Assembly (NCBI GenBank): GCA_001627925.1
Contig: LUQC01000036.1
Location: 68,838-111,779 of the forward strand
DNA length: 42,942 bases
Direction of reading: 5' to 3'
From: Rhodobacteraceae bacterium REDSEA-S34_B6
Lineage (GTDB): Bacteria; Pseudomonadota; Alphaproteobacteria; Rhodobacterales; Rhodobacteraceae
The notes under the pieces were generated by a model. It was not told the origin of the DNA. It did not search any database and saw nothing but the letters and a program-made list of their open reading frames with translations. The first letter of the stretch is position 1. Every line of letters starts with the position of its first letter. A program made the position numbers and the translations under genes. Positions 1 through 8,882 of the stretch are shown piece by piece.

Positions 1-842
1 GCTATTGCCAATAAATGAACTACTGCATTTGATGATCCGCCTACTGCTGCATTAGTAATTATCGCGTTAATAAAAGCATCTCTGGTCAGAATTTCTGACG
101 GCTTTAAATCCTCATCAACCATTTCTACGATACGCTTTCCACTTAGGTGAGCTAATGCCATGCGGCGAGCATCGACGGCTGGGAGCGCACCGTTGGCAGG
201 AAGACTAAGTCCCATAGCCTCCACCAAGCTAGACATTGTAGAAGCGGTACCCATCGTCATACAAACCCCCTTGGATCTACTCATACCACTTTCTGCGGCC
301 ATAAACTCAGATAGTGACATGTCTCCAGCACGTACGGCTTCGGAAAATTTCCATACATCAGTACCAGAACCTATATCTTTTCCTTGCCATTTGCCGTTGA
401 GCATCGGGCCAGAACTGACGACAATCGTTGGAATATCAACGGAAGCAGCGCCCATTAGTTGACCTGGAGTTGTCTTATCACATCCGCCCAAAAGAACGAC
501 ACCGTCAATACCATAAGCTCTTATACTTTCCTCTACATCCATTGCTAAAAGATTACGAAATAGCATAGCCGTCGGCTTCATTTGTGTCTCACCCAACGAC
601 ATAACCGGAAACTCGACTGGGAAACCTCCAGCTTCCCAGACACCCCGTTTCACTCCTTCGGCAAGATCTCTTAAACTCGAGTTGCATGGCGTCAATTCAG
701 ACCAAGTATTACAAATACCAATTATTGGCCTGCCATCAAAAGCGTGGTCTGGAAAACCTTGGTTTTTCATCCAAGACCTATGGATGAAACCATCGCGATC
801 TTTGTTTCCATACCATAAGCTGCTTCTGCGTTTCTTTGTCAT
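1..842 (-). CDS. IlvD/Edd-family sugar-acid dehydratase, 5' part only
   Basis: The 280 N-terminal codons are present and the gene runs off the left edge, so it has no stop in the window. The protein belongs to the [2Fe-2S] dehydratase family that includes dihydroxy-acid dehydratase and pentonate dehydratases. Three cysteines stand where the cluster ligands of L-arabinonate dehydratase are known to be: Cys53 (NTWSELTPCN), Cys121 (GGCDKTTP) and Cys194 (KGVCMTMG). The TTPGQLMGAASVDIP wording is typical of the arabonate/xylonate subgroup, whereas true IlvD usually reads NMPG after CDK. I therefore favour a sugar-acid dehydratase in pentose catabolism over branched-chain amino-acid synthesis. The ATG is preceded by GAGGAAAAA. 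The exact substrate cannot be read from this fragment. Confidence 0.85.
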   Translation of the reverse strand, partial: MTKKRRSSLWYGNKDRDGFIHRSWMKNQGFPDHAFDGRPIIGICNTWSELTPCNSSLRDLAEGVKRGVWEAGGFPVEFPVMSLGETQMKPTAMLFRNLLAMDVEESIRAYGIDGVVLLGGCDKTTPGQLMGAASVDIPTIVVSSGPMLNGKWQGKDIGSGTDVWKFSEAVRAGDMSLSEFMAAESGMSRSKGVCMTMGTASTMSSLVEAMGLSLPANGALPAVDARRMALAHLSGKRIVEMVDEDLKPSEILTRDAFINAIITNAAVGGSSNAVVHLLAI

Positions 843-904
843 TTTTTCCTCAATAAACTACTCAGTTTGTGGGTTTATACTTTGGAATTATACACCTATT
901 TTTT

Positions 905-1822
905 TCATGATGTCGAACCTGAACGTAGTGCAATCATGACACCAGCGAAAGTAATACAGAGTATACCCATTACTTGTAATTTGGCTATTGGTTGATCCAC
1001 TAACACCCAAGCGAACGCAGGACCAAAAATAAATACAGAATATTCATAAATTGATACATATGAAGCATCACCTATCTGATAAGCCCTGAATATTAACCCA
1101 ACACCAACGGTTGCTCCTACTGCTTGTAAAACTACCCACCAAATAAAAGGGGACATTTCCCAAACCCATGTTCTTAAGATAAAACCATCAGCACCCGGAG
1201 GGGCATCAAATCCAAATGTTGACAAACAAAAGATTGCTACAAAACCTATAAATGCTTGAATAACTAGGAGAGCAGCAAGCATGGATAGTGTTGTCTCGCC
1301 CATGCATAGCTGCCTTGTAGCGATCGATCCACAGGCATAAAAAAAACCCCCAATAGCAGGTAATAAACTAATGTAGCTAAACTCCTCAGTAGTATTACCC
1401 AACACCAATAAAATCCCCAAAAAGCCAATTATGACTGCAATTACTCTTATTGATCCAATCGCCTGTTTTAAGAAAAATGCACTAATCAAGAGCACAAAAA
1501 TCGGAGCTGTGAATAAACCAGCCAAAGCGTCAGAAAATGGAACAAATGCAAGGCTTCCAAAGTAAAAAAGCATGGACAATGCTGTTAAAAAACTGCGAAA
1601 ATATACCGCCCACCATCTTACTGGCCTAAGCCTACCCATCCCAAAAGCAGAAATAATTATCAGTATAGGCATAGCCAGCCCTGCTCTCATTATTTGAAAC
1701 TGCCATAAACTTGCGGTTTCAGCGATAACGACGATATAATTATCTATGAAGCCAATAATAAACATCGCCAAAACCATAATTAGCCCGGCTTTACGATTAT
1801 TTACTGGTATAAAATCACGCAT
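905..1822 (-). CDS. EamA/DMT-family membrane transporter
   Basis: A 305-residue protein made almost entirely of hydrophobic helices (about ten), with the two-repeat pattern of the drug/metabolite transporter superfamily. The second half contains the conserved stretch with YSVFIFGPAFAWVL near the C-terminus. It is probably an inner-membrane permease or exporter for a small metabolite; the substrate is unknown. A TTG codon directly before the ATG is an alternative start, but ATG is preferred; no clear ribosome binding site precedes either. The gene lies 62 bp from the dehydratase on the same strand, which allows but does not prove a shared catabolic role. Confidence 0.8.
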   Translation of the reverse strand: MRDFIPVNNRKAGLIMVLAMFIIGFIDNYIVVIAETASLWQFQIMRAGLAMPILIIISAFGMGRLRPVRWWAVYFRSFLTALSMLFYFGSLAFVPFSDALAGLFTAPIFVLLISAFFLKQAIGSIRVIAVIIGFLGILLVLGNTTEEFSYISLLPAIGGFFYACGSIATRQLCMGETTLSMLAALLVIQAFIGFVAIFCLSTFGFDAPPGADGFILRTWVWEMSPFIWWVVLQAVGATVGVGLIFRAYQIGDASYVSIYEYSVFIFGPAFAWVLVDQPIAKLQVMGILCITFAGVMIALRSGSTS

Positions 1823-1888
1823 CAAGCGACGGTATAACTAATGTTAGCTAAAGCCAACTTCTAAAATTAATATTGGAAATTCCAAAAA

Positions 1889-2275
1889 TTATGTCTGTTG
1901 CATTTTATAATTTATAATGACTTCGATTAAAAATGGGTCAATATTCATAAAGTTTGCTATATCCGTAACTCGATCTGGATAGTTTTCCTCAGTATACTCA
2001 TCGTAATAGGTATTATTTTCATCAATGCCGGTTGTAAAGTACATCCATATTTGATCGTCTCTAATATCGTATCCAATTCCACCGTTTGGCCAGCGACTAT
2101 CTTGATCATGATTTTTTAGAAAAAATAAAATCTCTGCAACAAGCCAATTTGCGTGTGAGGGCCAGGTCTCTAGATGACTCAAAAGTAAAGAACGCTCGCC
2201 ATTTCCATAAAAATAGGCCTGATAAAATCCAACACTGGCGTCAAGTTCCTCTTTATCTAATATTTCATACTTCAT
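1889..2275 (-). CDS. Unrecognised acidic protein of 128 residues
   Basis: I do not recognise this family. The protein is soluble, rich in aromatic and acidic residues (Tyr, Trp, Asp, Glu), and has no signal peptide, membrane helix, metal motif or nucleotide-binding motif that I can see. The first half looks helical (KEELDASVGFYQAYFYG). The centre carries a GGIGYDIRDDQIWMYF stretch that reads like beta-strands, followed by a Tyr-rich acidic loop. An in-frame TTG directly upstream of the ATG is an alternative start. Coding is supported by the long uninterrupted frame and the ordinary composition of the protein; the gene stands alone between the transporter and the aquaporin. No function is proposed. 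Confidence 0.6.
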   Translation of the reverse strand: MKYEILDKEELDASVGFYQAYFYGNGERSLLLSHLETWPSHANWLVAEILFFLKNHDQDSRWPNGGIGYDIRDDQIWMYFTTGIDENNTYYDEYTEENYPDRVTDIANFMNIDPFLIEVIINYKMQQT

Positions 2276-2481
2276 CAATTTAACTCAAAATTACGCAATA
2301 CTTGTGGAAACATATATCACAAACTTCAATAAATGACCCATAAAAATCAAGCACAGTTTTTTAAACTATTCAAACAATCACAGTCAAGTTGCTGAAAACT
2401 GATATAAAAATTGACTAGTTATCAGATCCCCTTTTTTTTACGGAATTAAGGCATTCAATATGATTCTTGTGATTTTTTTAA

Positions 2482-3141
2482 TTACACGCCACGGAAAAGC
2501 CATCGAACAACAATATACCCCAAAATTGCTCCAAAAATCTGAGCCAAGACAAACGAAGGAATACCAGAGGGAGAAATTCCTGTAAACGTATCAGAGAACT
2601 GTCTGGCAATGGTTACTGCTGGGTTTGCAAAACTGGTTGAAGAGGTAAACCAGTAAGCAGAGGCTATATATGAACCAACAAGAACTGGAATATTTAACCT
2701 TGCAACTTCACGCGCAAGAAAAATTACTAAAACTAATCCAAAAGTTGCCAATATTTCAGATAAAAATTGAGAAAGATCATGCCTAACATTCGTAGAAATC
2801 GTTATAATAGGCAGTTCAAAAATAATATTTGCAGCGAGACATCCAAAAATTGCGCCAATTATTTGAAATAAAACATATGCTACCAAGTCCGATAACGAAA
2901 TTATTTTCTTTAACCAAAATATAAGGGAAACTGCAGGGTTAAAGTGAGCACCAGAAATTGGTCCAAAAATTGAAATTATAACTACCAACGTTAGGCCAGT
3001 GGGTATTGCATTGCCTAGTAGTGTAATTCCATCATCCTCGGACAATCTATCGGCCATAATTCCAGAACCGACAACCGTTAATACAAGAAAAAATGATCCT
3101 ATGAATTCAGAAATATATTTTTGGCTTTTTGCAAATTCCAT
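2482..3141 (-). CDS. Aquaporin (MIP) family channel
   Basis: A 219-residue membrane protein with six predicted helices and both signature half-helices: SGAHFNPAVS in the first half and FANPAVTIARQF in the second. The two NPA boxes with the adjacent Arg of the selectivity filter identify a major intrinsic protein. It should be a passive channel for water or small neutral solutes in the inner membrane. The family also contains glycerol, ammonia and metalloid channels, and the sequence alone does not separate these with certainty. No ars genes are adjacent. The gene is separated from dxs by 95 AT-rich bases and marks the left border of the photosynthesis cluster. Confidence 0.88.
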   Translation of the reverse strand: MEFAKSQKYISEFIGSFFLVLTVVGSGIMADRLSEDDGITLLGNAIPTGLTLVVIISIFGPISGAHFNPAVSLIFWLKKIISLSDLVAYVLFQIIGAIFGCLAANIIFELPIITISTNVRHDLSQFLSEILATFGLVLVIFLAREVARLNIPVLVGSYIASAYWFTSSTSFANPAVTIARQFSDTFTGISPSGIPSFVLAQIFGAILGYIVVRWLFRGV

Positions 3142-3236
3142 ATATTGGACCCAAAAGTTTACACCATTGATCTAACTATGCATATAAAAAAAATTTGCAA
3201 ATAATTTTTATTAACAGATTAAAAATTCAAAGGGCT

Positions 3237-5180
3237 TTAAGAACTTTGAAGATTTACCGCATCTAAATGATTAGATGGTATACTTGAGCCTTTATGCAAT
3301 AACTTTGTGCAACGATCGATCACATGCCCCTCACTCATACCGGCATCACTGTACATTTCAGCCGGGCTAGCTTGATCAATGAAACGATCTGGCAGGACCA
3401 TACTGTCTATATTGATCCCATGACGTAACTGGCCTGACTGCATCAAATAATGAAGTACCAAACTACTAAAGCCACCCACAGATCCCTGTTCAACCGTCAA
3501 AATGGCAGAATGATTATTTACCAACTCATCAATTAAAGCTGTATCAAGTGGTTTTGCAAAACGAGCGTCAGCAATCGTGACTGAAATTCCCTTGTTCTTT
3601 AAAGCGACAGCTGCTTCTTGAACAACAGATAGATGTGCTCCAAATGAGAGAATAGCGATATCTGAACCATCTTGGATAATTCTACCTTTTCCTATTTCAA
3701 GGACTTCCCCACGCTTCGGCAATTCAACGCCCAAACCATTTCCTCTCGGATATCGAAAGGAAATTGGCCCAGCGTCATATTCGGCAGCTGTTCGCACCAT
3801 GTGCATTAATTCGGCTTCATCTGCGGCAGCCATCACAACAAAGTTTGGTAAGTTTGAAAGGTAAGCAACATCGAATGCGCCCGCATGTGTTGCTCCATCT
3901 GCGCCCACTAACCCCGCTCGATCAATTGCAAAGCGTACCGGTAAATTTTGCAGCGCTACATCGTGTACTATCTGATCATAACCTCTTTGAAGGAATGTGG
4001 AGTAAATAGCACAAAATGGCTTAAGTCCACTTGCAGCCATACCGGCAGCAAAAGTTACGCCATGCTGTTCAGCGATCCCAACATCAAAAACACGCTTCGG
4101 AAAAACTTTCGCCATAGCATTCACACCTGTACCAGATGGCATTGCCGCAGTAACGGCTACAATCCTGGGATCTGCCTCTGCCTCAATGGTAAGAGCTTGT
4201 CCAAATATGCTTGTGTAACTCGGCGCATTAGCAGGTGTCTTTGATTGAAGCCCTGTTGCTATGTCAAATTTTGACACTCCATGATATTTATCACTAGAGT
4301 TTTCAGCTGGTGCATATCCGCAGCCCTTCTTTGTGCAAACGTGAATTAGAACTGGTCCGGTGGCTCGTGCTTTCGCGGCTCGAAGAACGGATAATAATTG
4401 AGGCATATTATGGCCGTCGATTGGCCCTAAATAATCAAAGCCTAGCTCCTCAAACAAAGTCGCCTGCCCATGCATACCAGTTACAATTTGCCTCGCTCTA
4501 CGCGCTCCATCGCGCATTGCCCATGGCAAATGAACTTCAACTTCTTCTGCAAGCGTTTTCAATTTGTGAAAGGCAGAGTTGCCATATAATCCTGACAGAT
4601 AACTAGACATCGCGCCAACTGGTGGAGCGATCGACATTTCATTATCATTTAAAATTACGAATAATCTTTTATTTTCTGCACCCGCGTTATTCATCGCCTC
4701 ATAGGCCATGCCGGCAGAAATTGATCCGTCACCTATTACAGCTATGCAGTCACCAACTGTCTGGCCAAGCTCTCGGCCCATTGTAAAGCCCAACGCAGCT
4801 GAAATAGACGTTGAACTATGTGCGGCTCCAAAAGGGTCATATTCGCTTTCACTCCTTTTGGTAAAACCACTGACACCGTCCTTCTGTCTCAAACCCATCA
4901 TGCGCTTCCTGCGTCCGGTAATGATTTTATGCGGGTAACACTGATGACCAACATCCCATATTAACTTATCTAGTGGAGTTTTAAATATGGCGTGTAATGC
5001 AACAGTTAACTCTACAACGCCAAGAGAGGAACCTAAATGCCCACCCGTTTGAGAAACAACCTCAATGACTTCATTACGGAGTTCTTTGGCAACTTGATCT
5101 AAATCAGCATCACTCAGCTTTCTAAGATCTTCCGGACCGGAAACTTTGTCCAAAATTGGCAGTTCAAACGGAAAAGACAT
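3237..5180 (-). CDS. dxs: 1-deoxy-D-xylulose-5-phosphate synthase
   Basis: Condenses pyruvate and glyceraldehyde 3-phosphate to DXP, the thiamine-diphosphate-dependent first step of the MEP isoprenoid pathway, in the cytosol. The 647-residue length is normal for the family. The N-terminal TPP domain shows DVGHQ (76-80) and the GDG...N cofactor motif beginning GDGSISAG at 150. The middle pyrimidine-binding domain contains [15 protein letters not shown], and a C-terminal transketolase domain follows. It lies directly downstream of pufC, as in Rhodobacter, where dxs follows puf, so isoprenoid supply for carotenoids and the phytyl/geranylgeranyl tail is linked to reaction-centre expression. The 211-bp gap to pufC holds five stem-loops. 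The start ATG is preceded by AAGGA. Confidence 0.97.
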   Translation of the reverse strand: MSFPFELPILDKVSGPEDLRKLSDADLDQVAKELRNEVIEVVSQTGGHLGSSLGVVELTVALHAIFKTPLDKLIWDVGHQCYPHKIITGRRKRMMGLRQKDGVSGFTKRSESEYDPFGAAHSSTSISAALGFTMGRELGQTVGDCIAVIGDGSISAGMAYEAMNNAGAENKRLFVILNDNEMSIAPPVGAMSSYLSGLYGNSAFHKLKTLAEEVEVHLPWAMRDGARRARQIVTGMHGQATLFEELGFDYLGPIDGHNMPQLLSVLRAAKARATGPVLIHVCTKKGCGYAPAENSSDKYHGVSKFDIATGLQSKTPANAPSYTSIFGQALTIEAEADPRIVAVTAAMPSGTGVNAMAKVFPKRVFDVGIAEQHGVTFAAGMAASGLKPFCAIYSTFLQRGYDQIVHDVALQNLPVRFAIDRAGLVGADGATHAGAFDVAYLSNLPNFVVMAAADEAELMHMVRTAAEYDAGPISFRYPRGNGLGVELPKRGEVLEIGKGRIIQDGSDIAILSFGAHLSVVQEAAVALKNKGISVTIADARFAKPLDTALIDELVNNHSAILTVEQGSVGGFSSLVLHYLMQSGQLRHGINIDSMVLPDRFIDQASPAEMYSDAGMSEGHVIDRCTKLLHKGSSIPSNHLDAVNLQSS

Positions 5181-5206
5181 TTCTGTATCCTTAAATTAAT
5201 TTAAAA

Positions 5207-5388
5207 GGCGCCGCACCTGTATTGGGCAAGTGCGACGCCAGTTTCCTGTAGCCAACAGGAAGGGAACCGGGGTGTGGAAACCCCGAATTTGGCCTATGGG
5301 ACAATAGGCCAAATCTGGCATCTGAGATTGGCGCAACTGACAAAAGTCAAAAAAAGGCTTCGACAATTAACAATTATTTGCGCCAATC
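5207..5388 (-). promoter_or_regulatory. Five-stem-loop block between pufC and dxs
   Basis: Five inverted repeats lie side by side in this gap. (1) 5207-5239: GGCG-C-CGCAC against GTGCG-A-CGCC, with one mismatch. (2) 5243-5261: TTCCTGT/ACAGGAA with a 5-nt loop. (3) 5268-5285: CGGGGT/ACCCCG. (4) 5287-5314: a perfect 11-bp stem ATTTGGCCTAT/ATAGGCCAAAT with a 6-nt loop. (5) 5326-5336 pairs perfectly with 5378-5388 (GATTGGCGCAA/TTGCGCCAATC), enclosing a small TGAC/GTCA hairpin. None is followed on the minus strand by the U-run expected of an intrinsic terminator immediately after its stem. They are likely to act as a 3' stabiliser of puf mRNA and/or a partial read-through barrier before dxs (inference). 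Confidence 0.75.
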
Positions 5389-5391
5389 CCA

Positions 5392-6498
5392 TCATTCGTA
5401 CACCGGAGCTCCAGTCGTAGCCAATTCAGGCCAGTACTGGATTACATTGGAACCTTGTAAAGGCTGCTGATACCCCTTGTGACATGTTTTACACGCCGCT
5501 TTGGGTGCATCACCGTGCACAGGTCCAAGTCGATTTTCCGGGTAAACATCAGCTAAAGGAACAAGATAATCATTGTTCATTTCTTGGACCATCGAAATTC
5601 CCAATGAAGAGATGCCCCACTGTGGAGTTACCTGCTCTGTATCATAAAACGCACGGCTGTTGTGACAAAGCACACAATTTTTCCCAAGCGAATTAGAGAA
5701 ATAATTCATCAGCGAGTACGTACGCTCCGTTTGCTGAATTAAAGGATCTCCTGGCTGATTTTCTACTCTAGACTCCAAATCATGAACATTTATTTGCTCA
5801 TAATTTAGAAGGTACGCCTCCAACGCATCTGACGGCAGAGATGTGAATTGGCTCAAAGAAGTAGCTCTATTCTGTACTGAAGGCCATCCAGCAGTTGCCT
5901 CATTGACAGGAGTTATCTTAAACCAAATTTCACTCGGAACATTCTGACCTCTGTGACAGGTCATACATGTAACGCCTACTTGTTTATTAGCATTTACATG
6001 TCCATCCCAATTCTCATTGATGTTTTGGGTCATTTGGATCATTCGACGAGAAACAACTTTTGTGTATAGCGCATCGTCACCATAAGTCTCCAAATCACCT
6101 TCACCATGGCAATAAGCACATCCCTGATCTGGAGATACCCAATTTGTCATGGCGGCCATCAAGCGATTGAAATTATCCTCAGTTAGATCTCCAAGCACCT
6201 GTACATTCTGGTAAATATCTTTTGCCAATGGCTCAGATCCATCAGGTATGTAGGGTTCATCTTCCATCAAACTGGCGATATCAGGATCAGGTGTAGCTAA
6301 ATCACTTTTGAACTCTGTGACAGACATTCCTGTTCCACGAGGTCCGGTTTGAAGGCTATCTGTAGCATACGGCTGACCCCAAGTAATAATAAGGATGCCG
6401 AGAAATACAGCTCCACCCACAGCTCCAACCAAGATACCAGGGCCAAAGATATTTGTAGGGTTTTCTCGATTCCATACATTAAACCATTTTGGTAACAT
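5392..6498 (-). CDS. pufC: Photosynthetic reaction centre tetrahaem cytochrome c subunit
   Basis: The periplasmic electron donor to the special pair of the reaction centre. The 368-residue protein has four CxxCH haem-attachment sites at 127-131, 178-182, 275-279 and 336-340, which defines the PufC family. The N-terminus has one hydrophobic segment (about residues 20-41) with no lipobox cysteine, so it is probably anchored by an uncleaved membrane helix rather than as a lipoprotein. The start lies 1 nt after the pufM stop, and AGGAG at the end of pufM serves as ribosome binding site. The usual soluble partner, cytochrome c2, is encoded in this window but looks damaged (see cycA). Confidence 0.97.
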   Translation of the reverse strand: MLPKWFNVWNRENPTNIFGPGILVGAVGGAVFLGILIITWGQPYATDSLQTGPRGTGMSVTEFKSDLATPDPDIASLMEDEPYIPDGSEPLAKDIYQNVQVLGDLTEDNFNRLMAAMTNWVSPDQGCAYCHGEGDLETYGDDALYTKVVSRRMIQMTQNINENWDGHVNANKQVGVTCMTCHRGQNVPSEIWFKITPVNEATAGWPSVQNRATSLSQFTSLPSDALEAYLLNYEQINVHDLESRVENQPGDPLIQQTERTYSLMNYFSNSLGKNCVLCHNSRAFYDTEQVTPQWGISSLGISMVQEMNNDYLVPLADVYPENRLGPVHGDAPKAACKTCHKGYQQPLQGSNVIQYWPELATTGAPVYE

Positions 6499-6499
6499 C

Positions 6500-7486
6500 T
6501 TAATTCTCCTGACCTATAAAGGCCTCATACGACCCGTAACTTTCGTAACCGTATGAACCATCATACATTGGAGCAAAGTAGTGCTCTTGAGCCCATATGA
6601 ACCAGTTATCAACAACTGTTCCCGTTAGAAGAATACCAATTCCTCCAGTTATTGGGGTCAGAACGGCAAACCACCAAGCCCATCTATGGATACCTTCCAT
6701 TGTAGCATTGAAACCCATTGTCCAGCGCCAGAACAATGCAGCTCGTTCGGAAGCCGTTCCTCTGTCATAAATTTGTTCCAGCTCACGGTCTCCACCAAAT
6801 CGCGTTGTTGCTAAAATCGTCGCACCATGCATCGCGAATAGAAGAACAGACCCGTAAAGGAATACGATGGACAGACAATGGAATGGGTTATAATACAAGT
6901 TGCCGTATCTTATGGAAAATGCAGTTGTCCAATCCAAGTGTGGAAAGATGCCATATGGAACAGCCTCAGACCAACTTCCCATCAGAAACGGTCTGAACAA
7001 GCCCAAAACTAAAAATAACCATATCGCAGCCAAGAATGCCCATGCTACATGTTTTCCCATTTTGTGCTGCTGAGCCAAAAGATAGCTTCTTAGCCACCAC
7101 GACATTACAGAAACTAAGAGGAAAAATGAGCTGATTATATACCATCCTCCTTCATTAAGCGGCGGCATACGAAGTCCCCATTCTGGCCCTGGAGGATCCA
7201 GCGCTAGCCAAAACCCTTGACGAAGAAACTCTGGGATAGACCAACCAACTTGGGCTAACATGTTGAGCCCTACAATTACAAACCATAGCAGACCTGTGGA
7301 AAGAGCAACAACACCTGTCCAACCAAGAAAAACTGGTCCTATCTGTGCATTCCCAATCCATCCAGCTAAACGTGAAAACCAAGGTGTGCCGCCTCTCTCA
7401 GCCGCCATATTGTTTTCGTTATCAACACCCATTTCTACAGGGCCACGCACCTGAACTTGGGTAAAAATATTTTGATACTCAATCAT
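6500..7486 (-). CDS. pufM: Photosynthetic reaction centre M subunit
   Basis: One of the two homologous membrane cores that bind the bacteriochlorophyll dimer, bacteriopheophytin, quinone and non-haem iron. The 328-residue protein has the family features in order: the N-terminal [14 protein letters not shown], five transmembrane helices, and His183 (FPHLDW), His203 (YNPFHCL), His220 (MHGAT) and His267 (GIHRW) as pigment and iron ligands. I chose the ATG at 7486. It has GGGGA seven bases upstream and gives the usual N-terminus. A GTG six bases further upstream, overlapping the pufL stop as GTGA, is the alternative. The gene sits between pufL and pufC with almost no spacing, so translation is coupled. 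Confidence 0.97.
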   Translation of the reverse strand: MIEYQNIFTQVQVRGPVEMGVDNENNMAAERGGTPWFSRLAGWIGNAQIGPVFLGWTGVVALSTGLLWFVIVGLNMLAQVGWSIPEFLRQGFWLALDPPGPEWGLRMPPLNEGGWYIISSFFLLVSVMSWWLRSYLLAQQHKMGKHVAWAFLAAIWLFLVLGLFRPFLMGSWSEAVPYGIFPHLDWTTAFSIRYGNLYYNPFHCLSIVFLYGSVLLFAMHGATILATTRFGGDRELEQIYDRGTASERAALFWRWTMGFNATMEGIHRWAWWFAVLTPITGGIGILLTGTVVDNWFIWAQEHYFAPMYDGSYGYESYGSYEAFIGQEN

Positions 7487-7488
7487 TT

Positions 7489-8328
7489 TCACATCCCCAT
7501 CTGACTAGGCCAAATTGGTAATTCTAACCACCAATTCCACCATTCTGGCCAACCTTTAGTCCAAACAGGTCCAGAAATTATGATGCAAACCGCGGACCAA
7601 AAAACCGCATTTATTGCAAGCAAGAAACCTAGTCTGTGAATACCTAGAGTACCAATCGAATAACCTATAAAGTCACGGAAGAATGTGTCCTCATTATCCG
7701 GACCCATTGCTTCTTCTCCTTTTTCAGGATTCGCCGCACTTAAGACCAGTGCTCCATGTAAAGCCAAGGCCAAGGTTGTTGTGAAAAATAAAGTAACTGC
7801 GAGCATGTGTGCAGGATTGTAATGGAAATGCAAATATGCATACCCAACGTTACTTACCCAGTCTAAATGACTGAAAATCCCATATGGAAACCCATGGCCC
7901 CATGCACCCATCAATAGTGGTCGGAATATGACCAATGTAACATAGGCTAAAATCGCAAAACCAAAGGCGATAGGAACATGATATCCAATACCTAGCTTGC
8001 GACAAATTTCCACTTCTCGCAGCGCCCAACTAATGAAAGCTGCGGTTGCACAAATAGTTATTATCTGCCACAGCCCACCTTCCAGTAGAGGTGCCATACC
8101 TAATCCATAACTTAAATCTGGGGGCGCTATATTGATTAACCAGGGATTAAACGTACCTTGTTGGCTCGCACCCCAAAAAATCAAAACAGTCCCCAAAAGG
8201 GCGAAAAATGCTGTCGAAACTCCAAAGAAGCCTACATAAAAAGGCCCCACCCAAAAGTCGAACAGATTACCGCCTATCAACGTCCCTCCACGGACGCGAT
8301 ACTTCCTCTCGAAGCTGAGCAATGCCAT
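7489..8328 (-). CDS. pufL: Photosynthetic reaction centre L subunit
   Basis: L subunit of the type-II reaction centre, 279 residues, which is the normal length. The N-terminus [19 protein letters not shown] is characteristic. Five transmembrane helices carry His154 (FSHLDW) and His174 (NPAHM) for bacteriochlorophylls and His191 (LHGAL) and His231 (GIHRL) for the non-haem iron. The ATG follows a GGAG seven bases upstream. Two stem-loops fill the 133-base gap between pufA and this gene, as expected for a puf operon where antenna mRNA outlives the LM segment. Confidence 0.98.
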   Translation of the reverse strand: MALLSFERKYRVRGGTLIGGNLFDFWVGPFYVGFFGVSTAFFALLGTVLIFWGASQQGTFNPWLINIAPPDLSYGLGMAPLLEGGLWQIITICATAAFISWALREVEICRKLGIGYHVPIAFGFAILAYVTLVIFRPLLMGAWGHGFPYGIFSHLDWVSNVGYAYLHFHYNPAHMLAVTLFFTTTLALALHGALVLSAANPEKGEEAMGPDNEDTFFRDFIGYSIGTLGIHRLGFLLAINAVFWSAVCIIISGPVWTKGWPEWWNWWLELPIWPSQMGM

Positions 8329-8346
8329 CTCTTCTCTCCGCTTTCT

Positions 8347-8375
8347 TCGGTCCGTTTACTAGAAACGAAAGCCGA
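8347..8375 (-). promoter_or_regulatory. pufA-pufL intercistronic stem-loop, pufL-proximal
   Basis: On the mRNA strand TCGG, a CU bulge and UUCGUUU pair with AAACGGA and CCGA around a 5-nt CUAGU loop, giving about 11 bp with one G-U pair. It lies 19 bases upstream of the pufL start. In Rhodobacter, hairpins at this place protect pufBA mRNA from 3' exonucleases and so set the antenna to reaction-centre ratio; the same role is inferred here. Confidence 0.7.
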
Positions 8376-8392
8376 TAGTTATAATTTAGTAG

Positions 8393-8425
8393 CCACGGCC
8401 AAATGTATATACCATCTGCCCGTAG
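8393..8425 (-). promoter_or_regulatory. pufA-pufL intercistronic stem-loop, pufA-proximal
   Basis: On the mRNA strand CUACGG pairs with CCGUGG (one U-G). An inner AGAUG/CAUUU helix with a 7-nt GUAUAUA loop follows across a small GC/GG internal loop. It begins 36 bases after the pufA stop codon. Together with the second hairpin at 8347-8375 it matches the tandem pufA-pufL stabilising structures known from Rhodobacter. Confidence 0.7.
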
Positions 8426-8461
8426 CATTATTTTTTAGTTCACCTCTTGCAAACCAACTGC

Positions 8462-8626
8462 TTAACCACCAGCTGCTGCTGCAGCTGCTGACTCAAACCA
8501 ATTGAAATGCTCTGTGCTTAGCAGAACAAGATGTATCATTGCTGCTAGCAAGAATAGGAAAACACCTTGTGCTACAAACACGCGGCGTGGATCGAAAACG
8601 AGCCAGATTTTATAGAATTTAGCCAT
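8462..8626 (-). CDS. pufA: LH1 antenna alpha polypeptide
   Basis: The 54-residue inner polypeptide of the LH1 ring around the reaction centre; it binds bacteriochlorophyll a and carotenoid. It starts [17 protein letters not shown], the standard alpha N-terminus. A single transmembrane helix follows, with the bacteriochlorophyll-ligand His32 in [10 protein letters not shown] and a downstream FNWF aromatic stretch. The C-terminus is a run of six alanines and two glycines. GGGAGG lies eight bases before the ATG. It follows pufB by 13 bases and precedes the two stabilising hairpins, which fits high antenna expression. Confidence 0.96.
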   Translation of the reverse strand: MAKFYKIWLVFDPRRVFVAQGVFLFLLAAMIHLVLLSTEHFNWFESAAAAAAGG

Positions 8627-8639
8627 AAATCAATCCTCC

Positions 8640-8795
8640 CTAGAATGCGAACCAAGGGCGGTAGATGTAAGTTGCTATATGAGCAATAATGCATGCAGTT
8701 ACGAATAACCACATCCCGCTCAAATAAACAGAATGCAACTCCTGCGCCTGTTCGTCGGTTAGACCTGTAAATGACAAGTCGTTTTTATCAGCCAT
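8640..8795 (-). CDS. pufB: LH1 antenna beta polypeptide
   Basis: The 51-residue outer polypeptide of LH1. The sequence reads [20 protein letters not shown] at the N-terminus, has His21 and the membrane-embedded bacteriochlorophyll ligand His39 (IIAHIATY), and ends in the RPWF motif typical of beta chains. GGAGG seven bases before the ATG is a strong ribosome binding site and fixes the start. The same frame stays open further upstream through the structured leader, but that extension has no homologous counterpart and is not taken as coding. Confidence 0.97.
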   Translation of the reverse strand: MADKNDLSFTGLTDEQAQELHSVYLSGMWLFVTACIIAHIATYIYRPWFAF

Positions 8796-8828
8796 GACAT
8801 TTCCTCCGGAAATAATTTGCTGACGCCA

Positions 8829-8882
8829 CAGCACCCCTGCGGCCGGGTCCCTCCAGAGGCTTATGCCTCCTTCGGGGTCCTG
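8829..8882 (-). promoter_or_regulatory. GC-rich folded leader upstream of pufB
   Basis: In the 132-base gap between pufQ and pufB the composition becomes strongly GC-rich. CAG-C-ACCCC (8829-8837) pairs with GGGGT-C-CTG (8874-8882), with one C/C mismatch. An inner hairpin GAGGC/GCCTC with a 4-nt loop lies at 8856-8869. It ends 33 bases upstream of the pufB start codon, so it could act as a 5' stabiliser or processing site for the pufBA segment (inference). Confidence 0.5.

Noticed and set aside
1-842. Dihydroxy-acid dehydratase (ilvD) as the name of the partial gene
   Set aside because: The CDKTTPGQLMGAAS wording and cysteine spacing match the sugar-acid dehydratase subgroup better than IlvD.
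3142-3236. Possible intrinsic terminator after dxs
   Set aside because: The spacer is AT-rich with T-runs but no GC stem; the weak ATTTGCAAAT palindrome is too short to call.
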